Assembly: GCF_017355935.1 (NCBI RefSeq)
Contig: NZ_JAFIQT010000006.1
Coordinates: forward strand, 186,001-250,000
Direction of reading: 5' to 3'
Source: Telluribacter humicola
GTDB lineage: Bacteria > Bacteroidota > Bacteroidia > Cytophagales > Spirosomataceae
DNA length: 64,000 nt
The notes below the pieces were generated by a model. It made no database searches, was not told the origin of the DNA, and saw nothing but the letters and a program-made list of their open reading frames with translations. A program made the position numbers and the translations under genes. Shown here piece by piece: positions 1-9,058 of this stretch. Each line of letters begins with the position of its first letter. Position 1 is the stretch's first letter.

Positions 1-552
1 CAGGATCTTGCGGTTATTCCTTTGCTCCTTGAGTAGTAGCAAAAAAATATACGAGGCTGCTACTACCAGGAAGAACGAAAGCGTATAGCTGCGGGCCATA
101 TGGCTCTGAGCAACATTGAGAGGCTCCACGGCCAGTAATAGGGCTGAAAACAGGGCAATAGTATTAGATCGCAGGAAATGCCTGACCATGCTAAAGAGCA
201 GAACAATGGTCAGCGTATTGATAAGAGCGCTCAGCAGCCGAACATAAAAGTCAGATAGTCCAAAGATTTTGATCCACTGATGGAGAAGCAGATTGTATAC
301 GATGTGGGTGCCAAAGTCGGAGCGGGCTACGGCACCAAAGAAGTCTTCAAGCTTTTTGGGTTTCCAGAAGTCTTGGGGGGTAAAGTAGGTATTGTTGAGT
401 ATTTCGGGTTGATTGGCTCCGCCAACAGAGACTCCCTGGGCATTCAGTAACGTAAACTTTTCATCAACATAAGGGGCATAGTCCCCCAGATTATACACGC
501 GTAGTAGCAGACCCAAGGCCACGATCAGGCACAAGGCAAGGTAACTTTTCAT
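1..552 (-). CDS. GT39/ArnT-like membrane glycosyltransferase, N-terminal part (cut by window edge)
   Basis: The frame opens with an ATG at 552 and runs to position 1 without a stop, so the first 184 residues are visible and the rest lies outside. A membrane helix at residues 3-20 is followed by a loop with an acidic pair (D30-E31 in VDEKFT), then helices near 105-124, 130-148 and 157-174. This is the layout of GT-C glycosyltransferases of the ArnT/PMT type, in which acidic residues of the first outside loop are catalytic and the sugar comes from a polyprenyl-phosphate carrier. The segment EPLNVAQSHMARSY also resembles that family. The acceptor (lipid, glycan or protein) cannot be inferred. 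The family call is from sequence character only. Confidence 0.75.
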   Translation of the reverse strand, partial: MKSYLALCLIVALGLLLRVYNLGDYAPYVDEKFTLLNAQGVSVGGANQPEILNNTYFTPQDFWKPKKLEDFFGAVARSDFGTHIVYNLLLHQWIKIFGLSDFYVRLLSALINTLTIVLLFSMVRHFLRSNTIALFSALLLAVEPLNVAQSHMARSYTLSFFLVVAASYIFLLLLKEQRNNRKIL

Positions 553-641
553 CAAGTATGGTTTCTTCTTAAAAATGGATACACTCGTGAGGTAAAGGTA
601 GCAGTCAATCGGTAAAACTTCCGTTTATTTTCCCATCAACA

Positions 642-2726
642 CTATATTTTCAGAATGGTGAACTCCACCCGACGATTCCACTGACGGGTTTGTTCGATCA
701 GGTTACTGGCGATAGGCTTGGCTGGACCCCAGGCCTTGGTCTGGATACGATCATGTACGATTCCTTTCTTGATTAGGTACTTTTTCACCTCAATAACCCT
801 GTCTTCCGATAGCTTTACGTTCTTCTGCCAATCACCCTGATTGTCAGTATGTCCTTCCAGCAGGATTTCCATAGTTGGATATTTATTCATCATCGAAACG
901 ATCCGGTCCAGCTCGGGGTAAGATGAGTTGACTACATCGGCACTACTTTGAGCAAACATGATCTGGTTCAGACGGATACGCTGTCCTTCCTTAATCGGAA
1001 TCAATGCAAGGTTCTTTCGGATATTCCGGAAGTTGGTTTCGCGGGAAAGGTCGATTTCTTCCGTTACCGGAAAAAAGCCTTCCCGACTGGCCGTGATCCG
1101 GTAAGTTTCCTTAAGGGGTAGTATTAGTTTAAATTCTCCCGTTTCGGGTTCGAAAGTGATTTTACTGATCTCTTCGTTGGTGCTTTTTATATCTGTGACC
1201 AGTTGAGAACTTACCAGAGCGTTGGTTTCTGCATCCATTACATTTCCTGAAATAATGGCAACCGGCTCGGGTTTGATTTCGGGATAAAGCCTGATGCGAA
1301 AAATATCTTCTTCCCCAAGAGAGTTTTCCATCGAACTAAAATAGGCGTAATCACCCGCCGCCGGAATGGTAAAGTACCCGTCCCACTGGGGAGTATTGAT
1401 TGATGGACCCAGGTTCTCGGGTTCGGACCAGTTGGTCCAGGTATCATCCAACCGACGCGAAACAAAAATATCGCCGTTCCCATAGCCACTATGTCCGGCC
1501 GAGGTGAAGTACAGCGACTTGTTATCAGACGCAATAAACGGAGAACCCTCGTAATCGGCCGTGTTTAGCACATTACCCATGTTCTTAGGCTCCGTCCAGG
1601 TATCATCGGGCCGGAGGAATGAGACGTACAGATCCTTGTTGCCTTCTGTATCGCGCCGCTGCACGGATAGCAGCATGACGTTCCCCTTAGGCGAAAAGGC
1701 AAATTCAGTGAAGTTCTTTTTATGATCGTTGTAGTGATTCAGTATACGACATTCTCTCGGAAAGCTCCAGCCATCGCGGGTTCGGAAAGATTTGGATAGT
1801 CCTGTTACCATAGTACCATCGGGGCGGTACACATTGATGAGGTAAAGTATTTTTCCATCCGGCGATATACCAGTTATAGCATTGTCGCCAGCGTTATTGA
1901 TAGGAGCGCTGATATTTACAGCCTCGCCCCAGTTATTCGCATTATCTAGTGTAGACACCCACACATCCTGCTTATCAGCCGACCCCATATTAGCTGGAAA
2001 TTTACTTCGGGTAAAATAGAGCGTCTTCCCATCGGGAGAGATCACCGGCGCTACCTCCTGTCCTTTGCTATTGATGGTTTTTCCGAGGTTCTCCTTGACC
2101 AGGTCCTTAGGAGCCTCGGGTGAAACGCTTATGGAGGCTTTAATGGGAGTAATATCATCGGAGATACCAATGGCATCAATCTGATTATAGCCGCTTACCC
2201 GGTTGGGCTGCAGTACAACCTTGATGGCAATAGCCGAGAATAGGCTGTCTTTGGGAAAGATGTTGAACATCCCGCCTACCTCTTTGACCTGGGCAGACGA
2301 AGCATTACGACCACCTTCCTTAGTTTGAGGGGCGGGTACATATTCGTATACAAGTACTTCCTTACCGGAGGCATCAAAGGCATATACCTTACTGATGGCT
2401 CCCTGATTAAAGTTTTCGGCGATAGCTATCTGTCGCAGCGGAATGGCTTTTGCAAATCCTACTTTAATCCATTCTTCGGCGGCGCCATTGGGTAGGGAGG
2501 GAGTCCAGGCACAGGGGCTATCGCCTACATCAGGTAACTTATTAGGGGCGCCTAATATCTGAGAGGCTCGGTACTCCTGCCCGTACGAACCCGGCCGGTA
2601 CTCTGACGAATACCCAAGTACTTTACTCGCCCACATGACTTGCTGAGCTACCGCCACCTGGCACTGAAGCGCTACTAACAGAATAAGAAGCTTTGTAAAT
2701 CGCTGTATATGTCCATTCATTCCCAT
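642..2726 (-). CDS. OmpA-family envelope protein with PD40 propeller and carboxypeptidase-regulatory domain
   Basis: 694 residues. A signal peptide occupies residues 1-28 (cleavage after QVAVA); the start could equally be M3. Residues 30-190 look like a discoidin/lectin-like beta sandwich. About five PD40/WD40-like blades follow (227-480, with motifs such as SPDGKTLYF and SDNKSLYFTS), then a carboxypeptidase-regulatory-like beta domain (492-575). The C-terminal OmpA domain (590-694) has the peptidoglycan-binding signature GHTDNQGD and NRRVEF. The known role of OmpA-C is to bind peptidoglycan, so this is probably a periplasmic or outer-membrane anchored scaffold. The propeller-CRD-OmpA order recalls PorE of the type IX secretion system, but that protein has TPRs in front and this one does not. 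Substrate or partner unknown. Confidence 0.85.
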   Translation of the reverse strand: MGMNGHIQRFTKLLILLVALQCQVAVAQQVMWASKVLGYSSEYRPGSYGQEYRASQILGAPNKLPDVGDSPCAWTPSLPNGAAEEWIKVGFAKAIPLRQIAIAENFNQGAISKVYAFDASGKEVLVYEYVPAPQTKEGGRNASSAQVKEVGGMFNIFPKDSLFSAIAIKVVLQPNRVSGYNQIDAIGISDDITPIKASISVSPEAPKDLVKENLGKTINSKGQEVAPVISPDGKTLYFTRSKFPANMGSADKQDVWVSTLDNANNWGEAVNISAPINNAGDNAITGISPDGKILYLINVYRPDGTMVTGLSKSFRTRDGWSFPRECRILNHYNDHKKNFTEFAFSPKGNVMLLSVQRRDTEGNKDLYVSFLRPDDTWTEPKNMGNVLNTADYEGSPFIASDNKSLYFTSAGHSGYGNGDIFVSRRLDDTWTNWSEPENLGPSINTPQWDGYFTIPAAGDYAYFSSMENSLGEEDIFRIRLYPEIKPEPVAIISGNVMDAETNALVSSQLVTDIKSTNEEISKITFEPETGEFKLILPLKETYRITASREGFFPVTEEIDLSRETNFRNIRKNLALIPIKEGQRIRLNQIMFAQSSADVVNSSYPELDRIVSMMNKYPTMEILLEGHTDNQGDWQKNVKLSEDRVIEVKKYLIKKGIVHDRIQTKAWGPAKPIASNLIEQTRQWNRRVEFTILKI

Positions 2727-2820
2727 TGAAACGTTACAAAAAGCTGTATTCTGAACTTGTATTTAAATTTAAAACGAAATCATAATCAGGTACTGTACAA
2801 ACTGCCTATACCTACAGGAT

Positions 2821-4143
2821 CTAATTAGGTGAATTTCCGATGATCAGTATCCAGTCCCATTCGGGTTGATCGGCGGGTGGGGTTACCTTTTGATTAGTAC
2901 CGGAAGGATACCGCCCACCCAACCATCTTTTTCCGGTACGGGGGCTGTACCATACTTCTCTGAAATAGTCACCTTCCAGTTTGGTCAGGTCTACTTCCAG
3001 TTCCCTTGCGGCTGGGATGTACATGACCGCCATACGACGATTGGGCAGGTAGTTGCATGTAATGTAACTCGAGTCTCCCCATACTGTTTGACCATTGACC
3101 AAAAAGGAAAGACTCGTATCGGCCTTCATCAGGTACCAGGGAAAGCCTTTTACAATCGTTGAGATTCTGGTCATGTTCAGGATACCTTCCTCTTTCAACT
3201 TATTTTTCCAGTTCTTAGGAAACTCACTAACCTGGCTCCGGTAACAGTACCCCATGCCACCTTCCAGCAGCGACCAGTAAGCCTGCTGACGCGAAAGTAC
3301 CGTTGGTGATACAGCCGAAGTATCGACTTTGAGTTCGGCCATTACGAAAGGCTTCCTGTTTGGTTTGAGACTTTCGTGCCGGGCAGCTAAATAGCTATAA
3401 GGTACCTGGGGGCTGGCTTCTGACGCAGTCTGTCCTGCGAAATACGAATTTAGTATGCCAAAATCAAGCCAATTTTGATCAGCGGTTACTACACCGGTAC
3501 CATCTGTATAGGCGGGTATCATTGCCGCAATGAGGTGCTTGGGTGCCGCTTTCTTGACAGCCAGTGCAAATTCACGGTTGCTCCGGTTCTGACTGCTCTC
3601 ATCCACAATCCAGAAGACATTGGTGGAGGTGGCAAAGCGCTTGCCCAGGTACTCCCCAAGCTTCTGGTAGGCTGCCTGCTCATTGGTGGTAGATTGTGAG
3701 TCCCCTTCCGGCCAGTTTACTACCAGCCCTACCAGGATATTCCGGTTGTGAGCGGCCTGTACAATCTTATTAACGTAGTCAAAGTAAGCCGGATTAGGTT
3801 TTGAATGATTACCGGCCAGGAAAGGGGTTTTTCTATTTTTGATGGTACCGTCTGTCTGATCGGGCAGTAGGTTGAGTAGGACAGTATTAAAGGATTGGCT
3901 CTTACGAGTATCCAGGTAAGTGATGGTTTCGTCAAAGGTAAGTTTGCTGAGTATTGGCAGACATATATCACCCATCAGCAGGAAAGTCCGATTGGTCTTA
4001 TCGATCAGGTACGTCTGGCTGGCAGCCACTTTCAGAGGAAACTGGTAAGACGGGGGAGCTTCTGTGTTTACTCCTACTACACTACTACATACAACAAACA
4101 CTAACAAAAGCCCGGCTATCAGAGATCTTGTTTTCTCTTTCAT
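2821..4143 (-). CDS. Secreted apiosidase-like glycoside hydrolase (DUF4038 TIM barrel + C-terminal beta domain)
   Basis: 440 residues with an N-terminal signal peptide (hydrophobic 8-25). Residues 35-345 match the DUF4038/apiosidase-like TIM barrel pattern: the opening phrase DKTNRTFLLMGD, then SFNTVLLNLL, a conserved YFDYVNKIVQAAHNRNI strand-helix, NVFWIVDESS and FVMAELKVD. Residues 350-440 look like the small beta-sandwich often annotated as a putative collagen-binding domain, ending in WDWILIIG. Characterised relatives (GH140) cleave apiose from pectin side chains, but many family members have unknown substrates, so the sugar is not assigned. It is transcribed in the same direction as the OmpA gene downstream, with a 94-base gap. 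Confidence 0.8.
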   Translation of the reverse strand: MKEKTRSLIAGLLLVFVVCSSVVGVNTEAPPSYQFPLKVAASQTYLIDKTNRTFLLMGDICLPILSKLTFDETITYLDTRKSQSFNTVLLNLLPDQTDGTIKNRKTPFLAGNHSKPNPAYFDYVNKIVQAAHNRNILVGLVVNWPEGDSQSTTNEQAAYQKLGEYLGKRFATSTNVFWIVDESSQNRSNREFALAVKKAAPKHLIAAMIPAYTDGTGVVTADQNWLDFGILNSYFAGQTASEASPQVPYSYLAARHESLKPNRKPFVMAELKVDTSAVSPTVLSRQQAYWSLLEGGMGYCYRSQVSEFPKNWKNKLKEEGILNMTRISTIVKGFPWYLMKADTSLSFLVNGQTVWGDSSYITCNYLPNRRMAVMYIPAARELEVDLTKLEGDYFREVWYSPRTGKRWLGGRYPSGTNQKVTPPADQPEWDWILIIGNSPN

Positions 4144-4329
4144 AGGGTATCTATGGACTTGTTCAGGTTAGGTAGTAGGGGGTAATGTAAATAGATTAGG
4201 AACGAGTGCAGGCGTTGATTTTTACCGTCCACTAGTACTGGAAGGTAGGGGTAAGCAAAATAATTCATTTTCATAGCTTTTAGAAATTAAGAGTAAGGGT
4301 ATGTAACAGGGAGCACAGAGCCGATCAGG

Positions 4330-4983
4330 CTATTGTGCTGCCCGTTTCAGTTCGGCAATTGTAGCCAGCGGATCATTGGCACTGAATACAAAACTACCGG
4401 CTACCAGTACATCCGTACCGGCCTGAGTTAATTTAGGAGCATTTTGGGTATTTACACCACCGTCTACTTCGATCATGAAGTCCAGACCCATTTCTTTTCG
4501 CATCCGGTCCAGTTTCTCGATCTTGCGGTACGTATTTTCAATGAATTTCTGCCCCCCAAATCCCGGATTGACCGACATGATCAACACCAGCGACAGGTCC
4601 GGCAGGATGTCCGAAAGCAGCTCTACGGGCGTATGCGGATTAAGAGCTACGCCCGGAAGGGCACCCAGTTCTCTGATGTGCTGGATGGTACGGTGCAGGT
4701 GAGTGCAGGCTTCATAGTGGACGGTAATGATGTGAGCTCCGGCTTTGCGGAATGCTTCCAGGTAGCGGTCCGGCTCCACGATCATCAGGTGTACATCCAG
4801 TGGTTTCTGAGCATGTTGGTTGGCTGCCTCACATACGGGAATACCGAATGAGATATTTGGAACGAACACACCATCCATGATATCTACATGGATATATTCA
4901 GCCTCGCTCCGGTTAATCATCTCAATATCTCGCTGCAGATTGCCGAAGTCGGCGGCCAGTATGGAAGGGGATATTAATGACAT
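4330..4983 (-). CDS. rpe: Ribulose-phosphate 3-epimerase
   Basis: 217 residues, the usual length of this TIM-barrel enzyme. It interconverts ribulose 5-phosphate and xylulose 5-phosphate in the cytosolic pentose phosphate pathway. The sequence begins with the family phrase SPSILAADFGNL. It carries the metal/catalytic set H32-x-D34 in HVDIMDG, H65 in DVHLMI and D174 in EVDGGV, plus the phosphate loop VNPGFGGQKF. D34 and D174 are the acid/base pair known for the family. The stop codon lies inside a hairpin (4312-4339, arms AGCACA..AGCC and GGCT..TGTGCT) that could help end transcription, although no T run follows. It stands alone, divergent from ligA across 127 bases. Confidence 0.97.
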   Translation of the reverse strand: MSLISPSILAADFGNLQRDIEMINRSEAEYIHVDIMDGVFVPNISFGIPVCEAANQHAQKPLDVHLMIVEPDRYLEAFRKAGAHIITVHYEACTHLHRTIQHIRELGALPGVALNPHTPVELLSDILPDLSLVLIMSVNPGFGGQKFIENTYRKIEKLDRMRKEMGLDFMIEVDGGVNTQNAPKLTQAGTDVLVAGSFVFSANDPLATIAELKRAAQ

Positions 4984-5110
4984 GGGTAGATGAATAATAT
5001 CTGTATTTTTGGACGAAATTAGTCAATTATCGAACGAATAAGGCACTTTTTTAGTCTATAAGCCTTACTCGGGTACGGTAAGCATTTGATATTCAATAGC
5101 CTTTACTACT

Positions 5111-7198
5111 ATGACTCCTGACCAGCAAATTAGCGAATTAGTCGAAAAGCTGAATTATTACAATCACCGGTACTATCAGGATAGTGTCTCCGAGATATCC
5201 GACCAGGAGTTTGATGAGTTGCTCCATAACCTGATCCTTCTGGAAAAAGCGCACCCCGAACTGAAGCGGGATGACTCACCTACCCAGCGCGTGGGAGGTA
5301 CCATCAGTAAGGTATTCCCTACGGTGTACCACCGCTTTCCGATGCAGTCACTCGACAATACTTACAGTGAGCAGGAATTGCGCAACTTTGATGATCGGGT
5401 ACGTCGCGGCCTCAACGGCGAGTCGTATGAATATATTTGTGAATTGAAGTTCGATGGTATATCGCTGAGCTTTACCTACGAAAATGGGGTACTGCAGCGG
5501 GGTGTCACGCGAGGTGATGGTACCCGTGGCGACGATATTACGCATAATATAAAGACCATCCGCTCCCTGCCGCTGCGCATCAAGTCGGATCAGGTACCTC
5601 CCTTGTTTGAGATACGTGGCGAAGGCTTTATGCCGTACAGCTCGTTTGAGAAGCTGAATGCTGATCTGGAATCCTCCGGTGAGCAGCTTTTTGCCAATCC
5701 GCGCAATGCCGCCTCGGGTTCTTTCAAATTACAGGATTCCAGCGAAACAGCCCGCCGGGCTCTCGATTGTTATATCTACTCCTTCCTGAGCGACGAGGGT
5801 ATATTCGAAACCCACGAAGATAGTCTGCTGGGGCTGAAAGCGTGGGGCTTTAATGTATCACCGGGTTGGCAGAAGTGCCAGAGCATTGAAGAAGTACTTC
5901 ACTATATCCATGAGTGGGAGGAAAAGCGCTTTCAGCTACCGCTCGCTACGGACGGTATAGTAATAAAGCTGAATTCGTACGCCCAGCACCGCGAACTGGG
6001 GAGCACCGCCAAAAGCCCCCGCTGGGCCATTGCCTTCAAGTACAAAGCTGAGAACAAACCGGCCGTACTACGGAGTGTGGCCTTTCAGGTAGGTCGTACG
6101 GGCGCTGTTACACCGGTAGCTAACCTTTCTTCGGAGGCCGAGCGTGACAAACCCTATGACAAGGTACGGGGCGTACACCTGTCAGGCACCTACGTCAAGC
6201 GGGCGACTCTACACAACGCCAACGAACTTGAGCGACTGGACCTGCACATTGGAGATACCGTGTTTGTAGAAAAGAGTGGGGAGATCATCCCAAAGATTAC
6301 CGGAGTAGATACCACCAAGCGGGGGCTGTTCAGTACTGAGCCTATTCATTTCCCTACGCATTGCCCGGAGTGTGGCACGGAGCTTATCCGGAGGGAAGGT
6401 GAGGCGGCTCACTACTGTCCCAATGATAAGATATGCCCACCGCAACTGAAAGGCAAGATCGAGCACTTCATCCACCGTAAGGCTATGAATATCGAGAGCC
6501 TGGGCGAGGGTAAAATTGAGCTTCTGTTTGATAAAGATCTGTTACATACTCCCGCCGACCTCTACGACTTGAGATACGATAGTTTGCTAGGGTTGGAGAA
6601 AGTCATTGAAAACGAAGAAACCGGCAAGACCAAAAAGATAAGCTTCCGGGAAAAGACGGTTGAAAATATCCTGAAAGGAATAGACAGCTCCAGGTCAGCG
6701 CCATTCAAGAACCTGGTGTTTGCCCTGGGAATCCGGTATGTAGGGGCTACCGTGGCCGAAAAGCTGGCCAACTACTTCCGGACTATGGAGGCTCTTGAAA
6801 ATGCCACTTATGAGCAACTGCTGTCAGTACCCGAAATCGGAGACCGCATAGCCAGTACCGTGGTGGAATACTTTGCGGTTGAAGACAACCGGGAGTTTAT
6901 TAAAAGGCTTCGAATGGCGGGGCTGACCATGCAGACGGACGACCAACCCGTGGAGGTGGAGAGTAATTTACTGGAAGGAAAAACTTTTGTCATTTCGGGA
7001 GTTTTCCAGCACTTTGAGCGGGATGATCTGAAACAGAAGATAGAAGCTAACGGTGGTAAAGTGCTAAGCGGTGTTTCAGGTAAACTAAATTTCCTTTTGG
7101 CCGGGGACAATATGGGGCCCTCCAAGCTGGAGAAAGCCCGTAAACTGGGAGTCACCATTCTGTCTGAAGAAGAATTCCTGCGAATGTTGGAAATCTAA
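5111..7198 (+). CDS. ligA: NAD+-dependent DNA ligase
   Basis: 695 residues, full length for bacterial LigA, which seals nicks in duplex DNA during replication and repair using NAD+. Domain order is complete. Domain Ia is at 1-65 (YYNHRYY). The nucleotidyltransferase domain has the adenylated lysine K113 in K-F-D-G, and an OB fold lies near 320-400. The zinc finger cysteines are C418, C421, C436 and C442. Helix-hairpin-helix repeats lie near 500-610 (VPEIGDRIA), and a C-terminal BRCT domain spans about 622-695 (KTFVISGVF). Nothing is missing. It is followed after 73 bases by dapA; the two may be separately transcribed, since a -7 like box precedes dapA. Confidence 0.98.
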   Translation: MTPDQQISELVEKLNYYNHRYYQDSVSEISDQEFDELLHNLILLEKAHPELKRDDSPTQRVGGTISKVFPTVYHRFPMQSLDNTYSEQELRNFDDRVRRGLNGESYEYICELKFDGISLSFTYENGVLQRGVTRGDGTRGDDITHNIKTIRSLPLRIKSDQVPPLFEIRGEGFMPYSSFEKLNADLESSGEQLFANPRNAASGSFKLQDSSETARRALDCYIYSFLSDEGIFETHEDSLLGLKAWGFNVSPGWQKCQSIEEVLHYIHEWEEKRFQLPLATDGIVIKLNSYAQHRELGSTAKSPRWAIAFKYKAENKPAVLRSVAFQVGRTGAVTPVANLSSEAERDKPYDKVRGVHLSGTYVKRATLHNANELERLDLHIGDTVFVEKSGEIIPKITGVDTTKRGLFSTEPIHFPTHCPECGTELIRREGEAAHYCPNDKICPPQLKGKIEHFIHRKAMNIESLGEGKIELLFDKDLLHTPADLYDLRYDSLLGLEKVIENEETGKTKKISFREKTVENILKGIDSSRSAPFKNLVFALGIRYVGATVAEKLANYFRTMEALENATYEQLLSVPEIGDRIASTVVEYFAVEDNREFIKRLRMAGLTMQTDDQPVEVESNLLEGKTFVISGVFQHFERDDLKQKIEANGGKVLSGVSGKLNFLLAGDNMGPSKLEKARKLGVTILSEEEFLRMLEI

Positions 7199-7221
7199 AA
7201 GAGAATATTCGGCAAGGTCTT

Positions 7222-7229
7222 TACCTTTG
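7222..7229 (+). promoter_or_regulatory. Candidate -7 promoter box of dapA
   Basis: TACCTTTG matches the Bacteroidota -7 consensus TAnnTTTG exactly and lies 42 bases before the dapA ATG. No convincing -33 TTG sits 19-22 bases upstream, so the call is tentative. Confidence 0.3.
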
Positions 7230-7271
7230 CATTCCATTTTGAACCTTATACCAATTTAATTACAATCTGAC

Positions 7272-8162
7272 ATGGCGTTGGACGAACGTTTCAAAGGAGT
7301 AGGAGTAGCTCTGGTTACTCCATTCAATAGTGATCATACCATAGATTTCGACGGATTAAAAAAGCTTATAGATTTTGTATCGGAAGAAGGAGTAGACTAC
7401 CTGGTAGTACAGGGAACCACCGGTGAAACGGCTACTACAAATACGGACGAAAAGAAGGCGCTGCTTGAATTTACCAAAAAAAATAATTCAAAAGGGTTAC
7501 CTATCATATACGGCTGCGGTGGCAATAACACCCAGACTGTACTGGAGACCATTAAAAACACCGATTTTGATGGTATAGATGCGATCCTGTCGGTATGCCC
7601 GTACTACAACAAGCCTTCGCAGGCAGGTATCATTGCTCACTTTAAAGCCATTGCCGACGCTTCACCCGTACCGGTGCTACTGTACAATGTACCAGGTCGT
7701 ACAGTCGTAAACATGAAGACTGATACGGTACTTGAGCTGGCCAAACATCCTAATATTATCGGTCTTAAGGATGCCTGCTCATCGATGGAGCAGTATATGG
7801 ATATAGCCTGGAAGGCACCCAAAGATTTCCTGTTGCTCTCCGGTGATGATAACCTTGTGACACCAATGATCAGTGTGGGCTGGCACGGTGTAATATCCGT
7901 AATCGCCAATGCGTTCCCGCGTGAGTTCAGAGACCTGACCTGGCATGCGCTGGAAGGTCGGTTCCCGGAGGCAGCGGCCCTACAGTACTCCTTCCTGGAC
8001 TTTGATCATTTACTTTACATAGAGGCCAATCCGGTAGGGATTAAGAAGTGTCTGGAGATCAGAGGCATATGTAGTTCAGAAGTGCGCCTGCCCCTGGTGA
8101 AGGCGACGGATGATCTGGGGGTGGCGCTCGAAAAGGCTATGAAGCGGGAAGGTTTCCTGTAG
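7272..8162 (+). CDS. dapA: 4-hydroxy-tetrahydrodipicolinate synthase
   Basis: 296 residues, standard length. It condenses pyruvate with aspartate semialdehyde, the first committed step to diaminopimelate and lysine, in the cytosol. The Schiff-base lysine is K166 in NIIGLKDA. The proton-relay and substrate residues are T49-T50 in QGTTGE, Y138 in LLYNVPGR and R143 of the same motif. All signature residues of the DapA branch are present, which argues against a sialate lyase or other aldolase of the superfamily. It stands between ligA and a small secreted protein with no other lysine genes nearby. Confidence 0.95.
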   Translation: MALDERFKGVGVALVTPFNSDHTIDFDGLKKLIDFVSEEGVDYLVVQGTTGETATTNTDEKKALLEFTKKNNSKGLPIIYGCGGNNTQTVLETIKNTDFDGIDAILSVCPYYNKPSQAGIIAHFKAIADASPVPVLLYNVPGRTVVNMKTDTVLELAKHPNIIGLKDACSSMEQYMDIAWKAPKDFLLLSGDDNLVTPMISVGWHGVISVIANAFPREFRDLTWHALEGRFPEAAALQYSFLDFDHLLYIEANPVGIKKCLEIRGICSSEVRLPLVKATDDLGVALEKAMKREGFL

Positions 8163-8247
8163 TTGAATAGTCTGGGTGTGTTTGGTCCAGGTCAATGATC
8201 TGGTCATTTGAAATTATTACTTTTTCTAACCATAAACACGATTGCTT

Positions 8248-8772
8248 ATGAAAGCACTACTACCCTTGCTATGCCTTTTAGTAAGTACCGCTTCCTTCGG
8301 ACAGGCATTTCTGGACGTGGCCGAAGACAAAGCTACCGTTGATAACGGAATCGAGTACTCCTATGCCATCACCAACGAGCGCGATGAGAGTGACTACTCC
8401 CGCTACGAGGTAAGTATCTTTGCCCGTAACAACAGCGGTTGCCAGCTGATCTACCTCCAGCGTAATGATCTGTCGACGCTGTTCGAGGGAGATCCTTCGG
8501 CTATTGCACGTTTTGAGTGTTTGAATGCTACCGGCAAACGGCTTACCTCCAAAGGAGCTAACCTGAAAGCTCGCCCCTTTACGGTACCGTATCGTCAGCC
8601 CGAGAAGAACGCCGAAGGCAAGACCGTGTACCGCAATGTGAACGTACCGGCAGGATACCTGCTGCGTAACGGAGAGAGCGTAACCAATACCCTGATCGTG
8701 ATCGTACCTAAGGGAGAGCGTCCCCGTTTCAAGTGCCGGATCCAGCGCTTTTCGGAGTTGGCTTATGAATAA
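8248..8772 (+). CDS. Small secreted protein of unknown function
   Basis: I do not recognise this family. The start is taken as the ATG at 8248 (an in-frame TTG lies 6 bases upstream), which gives 174 residues. Residues 1-20 are a clear signal peptide ending TASFGQA, so the mature protein is exported, probably to the periplasm. The mature part is rich in beta-forming, charged segments (NGIEYSYAITNERDESDYSRY) and has two cysteines, one in FARNNSGCQLIY and one in ARFECLNATGK, plus a third near the C-terminus (RFKCRIQRF). It follows dapA after 85 bases and is closed by the terminator at 8812-8840. No function can be inferred. Confidence 0.75.
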   Translation: MKALLPLLCLLVSTASFGQAFLDVAEDKATVDNGIEYSYAITNERDESDYSRYEVSIFARNNSGCQLIYLQRNDLSTLFEGDPSAIARFECLNATGKRLTSKGANLKARPFTVPYRQPEKNAEGKTVYRNVNVPAGYLLRNGESVTNTLIVIVPKGERPRFKCRIQRFSELAYE

Positions 8773-8811
8773 TCAGCTATTCTGACACTTTAATTAAAAT
8801 ATATTTGGAAC

Positions 8812-8840
8812 AAAGGGCGCACTAGGGTGGGCCCTTTTTC
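8812..8840 (+). terminator. Rho-independent terminator after 8248-8772
   Basis: Seven-base stem AAAGGGC (8812-8818) and GCCCTTT (8831-8837) with a run of T at the end, 40 bases after the stop codon. Confidence 0.75.
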
Positions 8841-8915
8841 GTATCCTAAGAATTAGTATAATAACTTTTGCTACTTTAAGAATAATCAGTAGCTTCACAG
8901 CTTGTTCTGCGATAG

Positions 8916-8950
8916 AAAAGCACGTTGAAGAGCAGTAGTACGTGCTTTTT
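8916..8950 (+). terminator. Rho-independent terminator with no gene directly before it
   Basis: Ten-base perfect stem AAAAGCACGT (8916-8925) and ACGTGCTTTT (8940-8949), ending in T5. The previous terminator lies only 76 bases upstream and no open frame lies between, so this either backs up the first one or ends a short RNA. Confidence 0.7.
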
Positions 8951-9058
8951 CTACTATTTTGACTTTGTACTACAGCTCATTCAAATGTGAAAGCTAAGTA
9001 CTCGTATTTCATATCAACTTCCTTAAGCCAAACTAACTACCAAAAGTATCATTAGTAC

